The position numbers and the translations under genes are program-made. 64,000 nucleotides of DNA from Aquabacterium sp. A7-Y (lineage in GTDB: Bacteria > Pseudomonadota > Gammaproteobacteria > Burkholderiales > Burkholderiaceae_C): contig NZ_JAPFBW010000001.1 of the NCBI RefSeq assembly GCF_026153205.1, positions 310,001 through 374,000 on the forward strand. The letters are read 5' to 3'. The notes beneath the pieces were generated by a model. That model made no database searches and had not been told where the DNA came from. It saw only the letters and a list, made by a program, of their open reading frames with translations. Below, piece after piece: positions 54,899-63,263 of this stretch. Each line of letters begins with the position of its first letter. Position 1 is the first letter of the stretch.

Positions 54899-57106
54899 TC
54901 ACTGGCCGCCGGTCTTGTCCGGCAGGCCCAGCGGCTGCGACTTCGTCACGCCGGCGATCAGCGTCTGCAGCGCGGCCTTCTCGCTGTCGCTGCCCTGGGT
55001 CATGACGCGGTTCATCAGCCCGGCGATGCTCAGCTTCTGCAGCTCGTCGCTGGACTGGCCCAGTGCACCGATCACGCCCTTGACGTCGGCCACCACGTCG
55101 CGTTCGCCGGCCAGCTGTTCCTTGAACACGGTCTGCAAGGTCTGGCTCTTGGCCACCGTCGCGTCGATGCCCTTGCCGACCGACAAGGCCCGCACGAAGC
55201 GGTCGAAGTAGTCGCCCTCGCCGCCGACGATGTCGATCTTCGCGTTGCCCAGCGCGGTGGACAGCACCTGCGCCTGGTCCTTGGCGATGGTGGTCTGGGC
55301 CTCCAGCGACTTCAGCACCTCGACATGGTTCTTCTCCAGGCGCATGCGGAATTCCTCGTGCGCGCGGGTTTCCTCGCTCATCGCCTTCATGGCCTCGAAC
55401 TTCTCGCGCAGGCCCTTGGCCTCGGCGTTGAAGCGGGCCTCGACGGTGCGGGCCTCGGCCAGGCCGGCCTTCTCGATCGCGTCGGCGTCGGCCGCGCGCA
55501 CCTGCACCTCGGCCAGGCCGAGCTTTTCCTTGCCCTGGGCTTCGGCGTCGAGCTTGGCGCGCAGGCCCTCGGCCTCGGCCTGGGCGCGCGCCGCGATGAC
55601 CTGCGCGTCGGCCAGGCCCTTCTTCTCGTTGCCGAGCGCCTCGGCCTCCATCTGCACCCGCAGCGCCTCGGCCGCGGCCTGCTGCACGCGGGCGTCGACC
55701 AGGCCCTGCTTTTCCTTGGCGTCGGCCGTCGCCAGCATGACCTTGGCGGCGGCCAGGCCGGTCGCGGCGACCGTCGCCTCGGTGCCTTCGGCCTCGCGCT
55801 TCTTGGACTCGGCGTCCTTCTCGGCGACCTTGAGCTTGGCCTCGGCCAGGGTCAGTTCCTCGGCGGCCTTGTGGCGGGCGCGGCGCTCCTGGGCCTCGGC
55901 GGCCTTGACCTCGATCAGCAGCTTTTCCTCGGCCTGCGCTTCGGCCAGCACGATGGTGGACTTCTTGGTGCGCTCGGCCTCGGCCATCACACGCAGCTCC
56001 TTGATCGCCTCCTCCTGCTCGGCGACCGTGCGCTCGACCACGATGCGCTCGCGGATCACGTCCGAGATGGCCTTCTTCTGCACCTCGACGGCCTTTTCCT
56101 TCTCGATGCGCTGCAAGGTCACTTCCTTCTCGCGGTCCACCACCTCCAGCTCGCGGGCGCGCGTGACCTTCTCCTCCTCGATGACCACCGCGCGGCGGCG
56201 GTTGTGCTCGGCCACCTCCTTCTCGCGCAGCACGTTCTCCTGCTGCACCGCGACGGCCTGCTCGGCCTGCAGGCGGGCCAGCTCGGCCTTGGTCTTCTCC
56301 TCGGCCTGGATGCGCTGGGTCTCGGCCTCCTCGCGCGCACGCACCGACGCGATCTCCCGGTGCTGCCGCGCCTGGGCGTCGGCCTGCTGGCGCTCCAGCT
56401 CGAGCAGCGCCTCCTGGGTCTGCACGTCCTTCTTCTTGATCTCCATCTCCTCGTTGCGGCGCAGCTCGTTGGTGCGCACGTGCTGGGAGGCGGTCAGCTC
56501 GGTGATCTTCTTGATGCCCTGGGCATCGAGGATGTTGTTGGAGTCGAGCTTGTGCACCGGGGTCTGCTCGATGTAGTCGATGGCGGTGTCCTCGAGCACA
56601 TAGCCGTTGAGGTTGGAGGCGATCTCGGCGACGATGGCGTCGCGGAACTTGTCGCGCGCTTCATACAGCTGCACGAAGTCCATCTTCTTGCCGGCGGTCT
56701 TGAGCGCCTCGGAGAACTTGGCCGAGAACAGCTCCTCCAGCGTTTCCGGGTTGGAGGCGCGCTCGCAGCCGATGCTCTGCGCCACCTTCAACACGTCGGC
56801 GTCGAGGTTGTTGACCTTGACGAAAAACTTCACCTTGATGTCGGCGCGGATGTTGTCGGCGCAGATCAGGCCCTCGTTGCCCATGCGCGTGATCTCGATG
56901 GTCTTCAGCGAGATGTCCATCAGCTCGGCCCGGTGGATCACCGGCAGCACCAGGCCGCCGCTGAAGGTGACGACGGTCTTGTCGCTGGTCTTGTTGATGA
57001 TCAGCGCATAACCCTGCTCGACCTTGTGATAGAACTTGATGAACATCGCGAACAGGCCAAGCAGCAAGATGGCCAGCGCGCCGATGGCGAAAAGAATCGG
57101 CTCCAT
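54899..57106 (-). CDS. Flotillin/SPFH-domain protein (YqiK-like)
   Basis: The 735-residue product has an N-terminal membrane helix (about 5-24), an SPFH/band-7 domain (about 25-200, with VTFSGGLVLPVIHRAELMD, VKVNNLDADVLKVAQSIG and YVLEDTAIDYIEQTP) and a very long Ala/Glu/Lys coiled coil (about 215-650) ending in a small C-terminal domain. This is the flotillin layout: oligomeric membrane scaffolds of microdomains. The RBS GAGAGG precedes ATG 57106. It follows the YqiJ-like gene, the same pairing as yqiJ-yqiK in E. coli, and precedes the AAA+ ATPase. Confidence 0.93.
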   Translation of the reverse strand: MEPILFAIGALAILLLGLFAMFIKFYHKVEQGYALIINKTSDKTVVTFSGGLVLPVIHRAELMDISLKTIEITRMGNEGLICADNIRADIKVKFFVKVNNLDADVLKVAQSIGCERASNPETLEELFSAKFSEALKTAGKKMDFVQLYEARDKFRDAIVAEIASNLNGYVLEDTAIDYIEQTPVHKLDSNNILDAQGIKKITELTASQHVRTNELRRNEEMEIKKKDVQTQEALLELERQQADAQARQHREIASVRAREEAETQRIQAEEKTKAELARLQAEQAVAVQQENVLREKEVAEHNRRRAVVIEEEKVTRARELEVVDREKEVTLQRIEKEKAVEVQKKAISDVIRERIVVERTVAEQEEAIKELRVMAEAERTKKSTIVLAEAQAEEKLLIEVKAAEAQERRARHKAAEELTLAEAKLKVAEKDAESKKREAEGTEATVAATGLAAAKVMLATADAKEKQGLVDARVQQAAAEALRVQMEAEALGNEKKGLADAQVIAARAQAEAEGLRAKLDAEAQGKEKLGLAEVQVRAADADAIEKAGLAEARTVEARFNAEAKGLREKFEAMKAMSEETRAHEEFRMRLEKNHVEVLKSLEAQTTIAKDQAQVLSTALGNAKIDIVGGEGDYFDRFVRALSVGKGIDATVAKSQTLQTVFKEQLAGERDVVADVKGVIGALGQSSDELQKLSIAGLMNRVMTQGSDSEKAALQTLIAGVTKSQPLGLPDKTGGQ

Positions 57107-57173
57107 GGGGGTCCTCTCCGGTCAGGGGTCTTAAGGTTGAATCGTTGTATCGGCGGGCCCGCGCGGGCCGCCC

Positions 57174-57803
57174 TCAGCTGTCTTGCCGACCGAGGTCGAG
57201 CTCGATGCGGTAGTGGCCGGCGCGGGCGTCGTAGCCGAGGATGCGCGCGTTGGCGCCTTTGGCGAGCCGGTTGGGCGTCTGTGCCCGCACGTTGATGATG
57301 GCGGTGGCGGCGCCGGTTTCGACCTCGGCCTGGCCGAGGCGCTCGTCGACCGTCAGCGTGCGCACGGTGCAGCTGCGGCCCACCAGCGCCTCCGGGCGGG
57401 CGGCCGCGTGGATGGTGAAGAGGCCGCGCAGCGGCCGGATGGCGAGCAGCGTCGCGGGATAGGCGAGCACGAAGCTGCCGAGCAGCACGCCGGTGCCGGC
57501 CAGCCACTGCAGACCGCCGGCTGGCAGCAGCGGCAGCAGCCACATGCCGGCCAGGCAGGAGGCGGTCCAGCTGAACACGACCAGCAGGCTGGCGATCAGG
57601 GAGACGGGCACGCCGCTCAAGCCGGCGCTCACCAGGAAGCTGGCGACGGCGCCGAGGTCGGCGGCATCACCGTCGATGTCCAGGCCCGACTCGATGTCGA
57701 CGAGCCCGACGATGGCGAGCAGCCAATAGACCAGCACGACGCCGAGCAGGGCCGAGCAGATCGCCGTCGGATACCCCGCGGCGGCTTCCAGGAAACCCGT
57801 CAT
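57174..57803 (-). CDS. YqiJ-like (OB-fold, NfeD-related) membrane protein
   Basis: The 209-residue product has membrane helices at about 12-33, 60-80 and 95-125 and a C-terminal soluble OB-fold-like domain (about 145-205) with LVGRSCTVRTLTVDERLGQAEV and LAKGANARILGYDARAGHYRIEL. This is the arrangement of YqiJ/DUF1449 proteins, the usual partner of flotillin. ATG 57803 has GAGAGGG at the right distance. It is the first gene behind the sigma70-type promoter at 57895-57923. Confidence 0.82.
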   Translation of the reverse strand: MTGFLEAAAGYPTAICSALLGVVLVYWLLAIVGLVDIESGLDIDGDAADLGAVASFLVSAGLSGVPVSLIASLLVVFSWTASCLAGMWLLPLLPAGGLQWLAGTGVLLGSFVLAYPATLLAIRPLRGLFTIHAAARPEALVGRSCTVRTLTVDERLGQAEVETGAATAIINVRAQTPNRLAKGANARILGYDARAGHYRIELDLGRQDS

Positions 57804-57894
57804 ATCCCTCTCACCCCCGCCCTTGTTGTCCGGCTTGTCGTTGCGGGTCGCGGCTTGCCGACTGTGTGCAGTACCGCCAAACCCTGCGCGGCGC

Positions 57895-57923
57895 AGGATA
57901 GAAGTGGCGGCCAGGTGTGTCAA
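57895..57923 (-). promoter_or_regulatory. Sigma70-type promoter of the flotillin/AAA+ gene string
   Basis: On the minus strand, TTGACA (57918-57923) and TATCCT (57895-57900) are 17 bases apart. The -35 box is perfect and the -10 box matches at four of six positions including T1, A2 and T6. It lies 92 bases upstream of the YqiJ-like ATG, with no other gene in between. This is the best promoter-like site in the window. Confidence 0.7.
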
Positions 57924-57925
57924 CG

Positions 57926-57939
57926 CCCCCAAGCGGGGG
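57926..57939 (-). terminator. Short GC hairpin between DUF1854 gene and flotillin promoter
   Basis: A CCCCC/GGGGG stem of five pairs with a four-base loop lies 40 bases downstream of the DUF1854 stop and directly before the -35 box of the next promoter. No T-run follows, so termination is uncertain, but placement between two operons fits. Confidence 0.3.
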
Positions 57940-57978
57940 GTCAAGAAACGCGCCGCGCGGCCGGCGGGGAGCGGGCGT

Positions 57979-58476
57979 TCAGGTCAGGAAACGGTCCAGC
58001 AGGCGCCGGCTGGCCTTGTCCAGGGCGCCCAGGTCGCGGATCAGGAACTGCAGGCCGTGGCTGTCGGTGATCATCACCGAGCCGGCCGCGAGCCGGCGGA
58101 TGTCTTCCTCGCCCTTGAGCACCAGGGTGGCGGGGCCGCGGTCGGTCTCGAGCTCCCAGGTGCTGGGCGTGGTGAAGCCCGAGACCTTGCAGAGGCGCCG
58201 GATCTCCGGGAAAAACTCGCGCGTCGCCAGCTCCTCGCGGATCAGCGCCTGTTGCGGCGCCGGCAGCTCGGCCAGCCGCTCCACCCAGGCCAGCTCATGG
58301 CCGTCGGGGCCGACCAGCGAGACGCCCTCCTCGGGCGCCGCGACGGGGAAGGCGCGCACCGGCGTGACGCCCTCGACGCAGCTGCCGTCGGGCGCGCTCA
58401 GCACCAGGCGGCCGAAAGGGTTGCGCTCCAGCGTGAAGCCGGGCGCGGGCGTGACAGGGGGCGGGCTGGTGCTCAT
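57979..58476 (-). CDS. Cyanophycin metabolism-associated DUF1854 protein
   Basis: The 165-residue soluble product matches the DUF1854 pattern: FTLERNPFGRLVLSAPDG, GVSLVGPDGHELAWVERL, ALIREELATREFFPEIRRL, WELETDRGPATLVLKGEEDIRRL and the end segment VMITDSHGLQFLIRDL. DUF1854 proteins are found next to cyanophycin synthetase genes together with an ABC transporter, as here. Biochemical role unknown. ATG 58476 lies 11 bases after the ABC gene stop, so it is co-transcribed. Confidence 0.88.
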   Translation of the reverse strand: MSTSPPPVTPAPGFTLERNPFGRLVLSAPDGSCVEGVTPVRAFPVAAPEEGVSLVGPDGHELAWVERLAELPAPQQALIREELATREFFPEIRRLCKVSGFTTPSTWELETDRGPATLVLKGEEDIRRLAAGSVMITDSHGLQFLIRDLGALDKASRRLLDRFLT

Positions 58477-58487
58477 CGCCGCTCTCC

Positions 58488-60779
58488 TCATGCCGCCTCG
58501 CGGGCGGAAGTGTCGCCGGTCAGCGCGCCGGCTTGCTCGCGGGCGCTGGCGGCCTGGGCTTCGTAGAGGCGCCAGTAGGCGCCGCGGTGGGCCATCAGGG
58601 CATCGTGCGGCCCGACCTCGACCACCTGGCCGCGGTCCATCACGACCAGCCGGTCGGCCTGGCGCAAGGTGCTGAGCCGGTGCGCGATCGCGATGGTGGT
58701 GCGGCCGCGCACCAGGTTGTCGAGTGCCGCCTGGATTTCCTTCTCGGTCTCGGTGTCGACCGCCGAGGTGGCCTCGTCGAGGATCAGGATGGCCGGGTCG
58801 ATCAGCAGCGCGCGGGCGATCGAGATGCGCTGGCGCTCGCCGCCGGACAGGCCCTGGCCACGCTCGCCGACCAGCGAGTCGTAGCCCAGCGGCAGGCGCA
58901 GGATGAATTCGTGGGCGTGGGCGGCGCGGGCGGCTGCGACGATCTCCGCGCGCGTCGCCCCGGGCTTGCCGTAGGCGATGTTTTCGGCGATGGTGCCGAA
59001 GAACAGGAAGGGTTCCTGCAGCACCAGGCCGATGTGGCGCCGGTAGCTCGCCACCGGCAGCGAGCGGATGTCCACGCCATCGACCCGGATCGAGCCCTCG
59101 CTGACGTCGTAGAAGCGGCAGATCAGGTTGACCAGCGTGCTTTTGCCCGAGCCGCTGTGGCCGACCAGGCCGATCATCTCGCCGGGCGCGATGTTCAAGT
59201 CCAGGCCCCGGATCACCGAGCGGCTGCCGTAGCGGAAACCGACCTCGCGCAGCTCGATGCGCCCGCTCGGCTGCGCCAGCTCCACCGGGCGCAGCGGCTC
59301 CGGCACGCTGGAGACGTGGTCGAGGATGTCGAAGATGCGCTTGGCCCCGGCGGCGGCCTTCTGGGTCACCGAGACGATCCGGCTCATCGAGTCCAGCCGG
59401 GTGTAGAAGCGGCTGATGTAGGCCAGGAAGGCGGTCAGCACGCCCACCGTGATACGGCCCTGCGCGACCAGCCAGATGCCGAAACCCCAGACCACCAGCA
59501 GCCCGATCTCGGTCAGCAGCGACACGGTGGGCGAGAACAGCGACCAGACCTTGTTGAGCCTGTCGTTGACCGCCAGGTTGTGGCGGTTGGCCTCGCGGAA
59601 GCGCGTGGCCTCGCGCTGTTCCTGGGCGAAGGCCTTGACGACGCGGATGCCGGGGATGGTGTCGGCCAGCACGTTGGTCACCTCGGACCAGACCCGGTCG
59701 ATCTTCTCGAAGCCGGTACGCAGCCGGTCGCGCACGACGTGGATCAGCCACGCGATGAAGGGCAGCGGCACCAGGGTCGCGAGCGCCAGCCAGGGGTTGA
59801 TCGAGAACAGGATGGCGGCCGTCATCACGATCATCAGCACGTCGGTCGCGAAGTCCAGCAGGTGCAGCGACAGGAACACGCAGATGCGGTCGGTTTCGCT
59901 GCCGATGCGGGCCATCAGGTCGCCGGTGCGCTTGCCGCCGAAGTACTCCAGCGACAGCTTGAGCAGGTGTTCGTAGGTGGTGGTGCGCAGGTCCGAGCCG
60001 ATGCGCTCGCTCACCAGGGCCAGGATGTAAGTGCGCCCCCAGCCCAGCGCCCAGGCCAGCAGGGCGGCGCCGAGCAGCCCACCCAGGTAGACCAGCACCA
60101 GCTGAGGATCGATCGGCGCGCCGTTCTGGTAGGGGATCAGCACCCGGTCCATCAGCGGCATCGTCAGATAGGGCGGCACCAGCGTGGCCGCGGTCGAGCC
60201 CAGGGTCAGCAGGAAGCCGGCCAGCAGCTGGCCCTGGTAGGGCCGCGCAAAACGCCACAGGCGCAGCAGGGTCCAGGTCGAGGGCGGCGCGTGCACCTCC
60301 CGGTGGCAGACCGGGCATTCGTCCTCGTCCTCGGGCAGTGGCGCCTTGCAGCTGGGGCAGGCGGCGGCCTCGGCCGGGGCGTCGAGGGGGGTGCCCGCGG
60401 CGAGCGCATGGCGCCGGGCTTCGAAGCGCTCGATGAACTGCAGCGCCTCGCCGTGGTGTCGCAGCGTGTAACGCCAGCAACCGAGTCGGGTGTTTTCATC
60501 GTGCAGTTCGAGCCGACCGACGCCGGCGTGGTCCTCGTGCTGCAGGCTCAGGCCCAGGTGCAGCGGCCAGGCCTGCCAGGCCCCGCCGGGCTGGCGCGCC
60601 AGCAGCCGCGTCGGTGTCAGTGCAATATCACCGCGGCCGAAACGAAGTTGCAGGTCGAGGTCAACCTCCAGCCGGGCCAGAACGTTCTCCCCTTCGGCCA
60701 GGACGGATTCCAGATCCGCCGGCCGCACATCCGGCAGCGCGCCGGCGGGAGAGTTTGTGTTGGAGGGTCGATGTGTCAT
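58488..60779 (-). CDS. Cyanophycin metabolism-associated ABC transporter (fused TM and ATPase)
   Basis: The 763-residue product has an N-terminal soluble domain (about 1-140), a zinc-ribbon-like region with four Cys (ACPSCKAPLP ... CPVCHRE, about 140-165), a six-helix ABC transmembrane domain (about 180-480) and an ATPase domain (about 510-740). The ATPase carries Walker A GHSGSGKST, signature LSGGERQRI, Walker B ILILDEATSAVD and a switch His in AIAHRL. It resembles lipid/peptide exporters of the MsbA type, and the zinc ribbon before the TM domain is unusual. ATG 60779 chosen from a frame open to 60929. Substrate unknown; the position suggests a cyanophycin-related compound. Confidence 0.88.
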   Translation of the reverse strand: MTHRPSNTNSPAGALPDVRPADLESVLAEGENVLARLEVDLDLQLRFGRGDIALTPTRLLARQPGGAWQAWPLHLGLSLQHEDHAGVGRLELHDENTRLGCWRYTLRHHGEALQFIERFEARRHALAAGTPLDAPAEAAACPSCKAPLPEDEDECPVCHREVHAPPSTWTLLRLWRFARPYQGQLLAGFLLTLGSTAATLVPPYLTMPLMDRVLIPYQNGAPIDPQLVLVYLGGLLGAALLAWALGWGRTYILALVSERIGSDLRTTTYEHLLKLSLEYFGGKRTGDLMARIGSETDRICVFLSLHLLDFATDVLMIVMTAAILFSINPWLALATLVPLPFIAWLIHVVRDRLRTGFEKIDRVWSEVTNVLADTIPGIRVVKAFAQEQREATRFREANRHNLAVNDRLNKVWSLFSPTVSLLTEIGLLVVWGFGIWLVAQGRITVGVLTAFLAYISRFYTRLDSMSRIVSVTQKAAAGAKRIFDILDHVSSVPEPLRPVELAQPSGRIELREVGFRYGSRSVIRGLDLNIAPGEMIGLVGHSGSGKSTLVNLICRFYDVSEGSIRVDGVDIRSLPVASYRRHIGLVLQEPFLFFGTIAENIAYGKPGATRAEIVAAARAAHAHEFILRLPLGYDSLVGERGQGLSGGERQRISIARALLIDPAILILDEATSAVDTETEKEIQAALDNLVRGRTTIAIAHRLSTLRQADRLVVMDRGQVVEVGPHDALMAHRGAYWRLYEAQAASAREQAGALTGDTSAREAA

Positions 60780-61015
60780 GAAGTCCTGCGCTTCTCGGCG
60801 AAGCAGCCACGTGCCGTGTGAGGGGGCCCGCCCCCGGAGCGCGCCGGCGCGTGCCCGGTCGAGCCGAACCTGTGGCTCACGTTTGGCCCCCCGGGGCGGT
60901 TGACAGCCGCATCGATATTTCTCCATCACGCCGGCTTCGGGCGTGAACCTTTACCAATTTCCAGAAAACGATCACCGTCGCGCTGGCCCCCGGGCGGCGT
61001 GAGCCGGATGCACGC
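60780..61015. promoter_or_regulatory. Divergent intergenic region between ABC transporter and cphA
   Basis: This 236-base gap must hold promoters for both directions. It contains a TTGACA at 60900-60905 on the plus strand without a good -10 box at 16-18 bases. A GGGGG/CCCCC hairpin at 60822-60835 lies in the ABC leader. AT-richer DNA at 60945-60975 is the most likely promoter area for cphA. No operator recognised. Confidence 0.35.
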
Positions 61016-63223
61016 ATGAGAGACATCAAGATCCTGAAGGTCGCCTACCTGAACGGCCCCAACGTCTGGACCTACCGGCCCGTGTTGGAAGCCTGGGTGG
61101 ACATCGGCGAGCTGGAGGAACAGCCCTCCCACACCATCCGGGGTTTCGCCGATCGCCTGATCGCCTGGCTGCCCTCGCTGATCGAGCACCGCTGCGGCGT
61201 CGGCGAGCGCGGCGGCTTCGTGCAACGCCTGCGCGAGGGCACCTGGCCGGCCCACATCCTGGAGCACGTCGCGATCGAGCTGCAGAACCTGGCCGGCAGC
61301 CAGGCCGGCTTCGGCAAGGCGCGCGAGACCGGGGTGCGGGGCGTCTACAAGGTCGCCTTCCGGGCTCGCAACGAGCAGGTCGGCCGCGCCGCGCTGGCCG
61401 CTGCCCGAGAGCTGGTGCTCGCTGCGATGGACGACCGGCCTTGCGATGTGGCCGCCAGCGTGACCGGACTGCGTGCGATGGTGGACTCGCTGTGTCTGGG
61501 CCCGAGCACCGCCTGCATCGTCGATGCCGCGGGCGAACGCCGCATCCCGGCGATCCGGCTGACCGACGGCAACCTGGTGCAGCTGGGCTACGGTGCGCGC
61601 CAGCGCCGCATCTGGACCGCCGAGACCGACCGCACCAGCGCCATTGCTGAAAGCGTCTCCGGCGACAAGGACCTGACCAAAAGCCTGCTGGCCTCCTGCG
61701 GCGTGCCGGTGCCGGAGGGCCGCATCGTCGAGAGCCCGGCCGACGCCTGGGACGCGGCCGAGGACATCGGCCTGCCGGTGGTGGTCAAGCCCTCCGATGC
61801 CAACCACGGCCGCGGCGTCTCGATCGAGCTGAGCACGCGCGAGGACGTCGAGGTCGCCTTCCGACTCGCCGAGCAGGAAGGCAGCGAGGTCATCGTCGAG
61901 CGCTTCATCCCCGGCAACGAACACCGCCTGCTGGTGGTGGGCGGCAAGGTGGTGGCCGCCGCGCGCGGCGAAACCGCCTGGGTGACCGGCGACGGCCGCT
62001 CCAGCGTGCTGGCGCTGATCGACGCCCAGCTCAATGCCGATCCCCGGCGCGGTGAAAGCGAGGACTTCCCGCTCAACAAGATCCTGGTCAGCGAGGATCC
62101 TGCGGTGGCGCTGGAGCTGGCACGCCAGGGCCTGCAGCCCGACTCGGTGCCGGCGGAAGGGCAGCGCGTGCTGATCCAGCGCAACGGCAACGTCGCCTTC
62201 GACGTGACCGACCAGGTGCACCCCGAGGTGGCGGCCGCGGCGTCGCTGGCCGCGCGTATCGTCGGGCTGGACATCGCCGGCGTGGATCTCGTCGCCAGCG
62301 ACATCTCGCGCCCGCTGGGCGCCCAGCAGGGTGCCATCGTCGAGGTGAATGCCGGTCCCGGCCTGCTGATGCACCTGAAGCCGGTCGACGGCGCGCCGCG
62401 GCCGGTGGGCCGGGCCATCGTCGAGCACCTGTTTCCCGAAGGCGACGACGCCCGCATCCCGGTGGTGGGCATTGCCGGCGCGAGCGGCAGCGCGCTGATC
62501 GCGCGGCTGGTGGCGGGGCTGTTGCAGATGGGCGGCCAGCCGGTCGGCCTGGCCTGCGGCGACGGGCTCTACCTCGACGGTCGCCGGGTCGAGACGCAGC
62601 CGAGCGCCACCTGGGCCGCCGGCCAGCGGGTGCTGATGAACCGCAACATCGAGGCCGCGGTGATCGAGAACGGCGCCGAGCAGATCCTGGCGCAGGGCCT
62701 GGCCTACGACCGCTGCCTGGTCGGTGTGGTGACCGACGTCAGCGGCGCCGACGCGCTCAAAACCTACCATGTTCACGAACCGCGGCAGGTCTTCAATGTC
62801 CTGCGCACCCAGGTGGACGTGGTGCTGCCCGAAGGCACCGCGGTGCTCAACGCGGACGATCCACTGGTGGCCGAGATGGCGCCGCTGTGCGACGGCGAGG
62901 TGCTGTTCTACGGCCTGGACCCGGAGCTGCCGGCCCTGGCCGAGCACCGTGCCGCCGGTGGCCGCGCGGTGTTCCTGCGCCAGGGCCAGGTGGTGCTGGC
63001 ACGCGGCGACGACGAGCAGTCGCTGGGGCGTCTCGAGGCCTTCCCGGCAGCGCGCGCGGCCGGCTCCCCGGTGCCGGCCGAAAGCCTGCTGGCCGCGCTG
63101 GGTGCTGCCTGGGCACTGGGCCTGGCACCCGAGCTGATCGCGGCCGGCGCCCGCAACTTCGACCCGGCCCCGGCCGCCTCGCTGGACGCCGCCTCGCGCG
63201 GCAAGCAGGCGCAGCCCCGCTGA
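61016..63223 (+). CDS. Cyanophycin synthetase-like protein, short form with broken Mur-ligase P-loop (CphA')
   Basis: The 735-residue product has the CphA N-terminal domain (1-160), an ATP-grasp domain (about 200-480, with SGDKDLTKSLLASCGVPVP, LPVVVKPSDANHGRGVSI and IVEVNAGPGLLMHL) and a Mur-ligase-like domain (about 480-735). In the Mur part the P-loop reads GIAGASGSAL (485-494): the Lys-Thr of GTNGKTT is Ser492-Ala493, so ATP binding there is doubtful. Typical CphA1 has about 870-900 residues, so the C-terminus is also short. Many betaproteobacteria carry two cphA genes in tandem; this fits the short first copy. Polymer role may be modified or regulatory. Confidence 0.9.
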   Translation: MRDIKILKVAYLNGPNVWTYRPVLEAWVDIGELEEQPSHTIRGFADRLIAWLPSLIEHRCGVGERGGFVQRLREGTWPAHILEHVAIELQNLAGSQAGFGKARETGVRGVYKVAFRARNEQVGRAALAAARELVLAAMDDRPCDVAASVTGLRAMVDSLCLGPSTACIVDAAGERRIPAIRLTDGNLVQLGYGARQRRIWTAETDRTSAIAESVSGDKDLTKSLLASCGVPVPEGRIVESPADAWDAAEDIGLPVVVKPSDANHGRGVSIELSTREDVEVAFRLAEQEGSEVIVERFIPGNEHRLLVVGGKVVAAARGETAWVTGDGRSSVLALIDAQLNADPRRGESEDFPLNKILVSEDPAVALELARQGLQPDSVPAEGQRVLIQRNGNVAFDVTDQVHPEVAAAASLAARIVGLDIAGVDLVASDISRPLGAQQGAIVEVNAGPGLLMHLKPVDGAPRPVGRAIVEHLFPEGDDARIPVVGIAGASGSALIARLVAGLLQMGGQPVGLACGDGLYLDGRRVETQPSATWAAGQRVLMNRNIEAAVIENGAEQILAQGLAYDRCLVGVVTDVSGADALKTYHVHEPRQVFNVLRTQVDVVLPEGTAVLNADDPLVAEMAPLCDGEVLFYGLDPELPALAEHRAAGGRAVFLRQGQVVLARGDDEQSLGRLEAFPAARAAGSPVPAESLLAALGAAWALGLAPELIAAGARNFDPAPAASLDAASRGKQAQPR

Positions 63224-63263
63224 CGCGGCCGCCGCACCCGAATTCACTCTCAGGACTATTCGA

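Noticed and set aside
49580-57295. A 2571-residue open frame on the plus strand, antisense to the AAA+ and flotillin genes
   Set aside because: Its composition is a mirror of the high-GC codon pattern of the real minus-strand genes, and it shows no domain; the opposite frames have clear families.
60900-60928. TTGACA as a cphA promoter -35 box
   Set aside because: No acceptable -10 box at 16-18 bases; kept only as part of the intergenic note.
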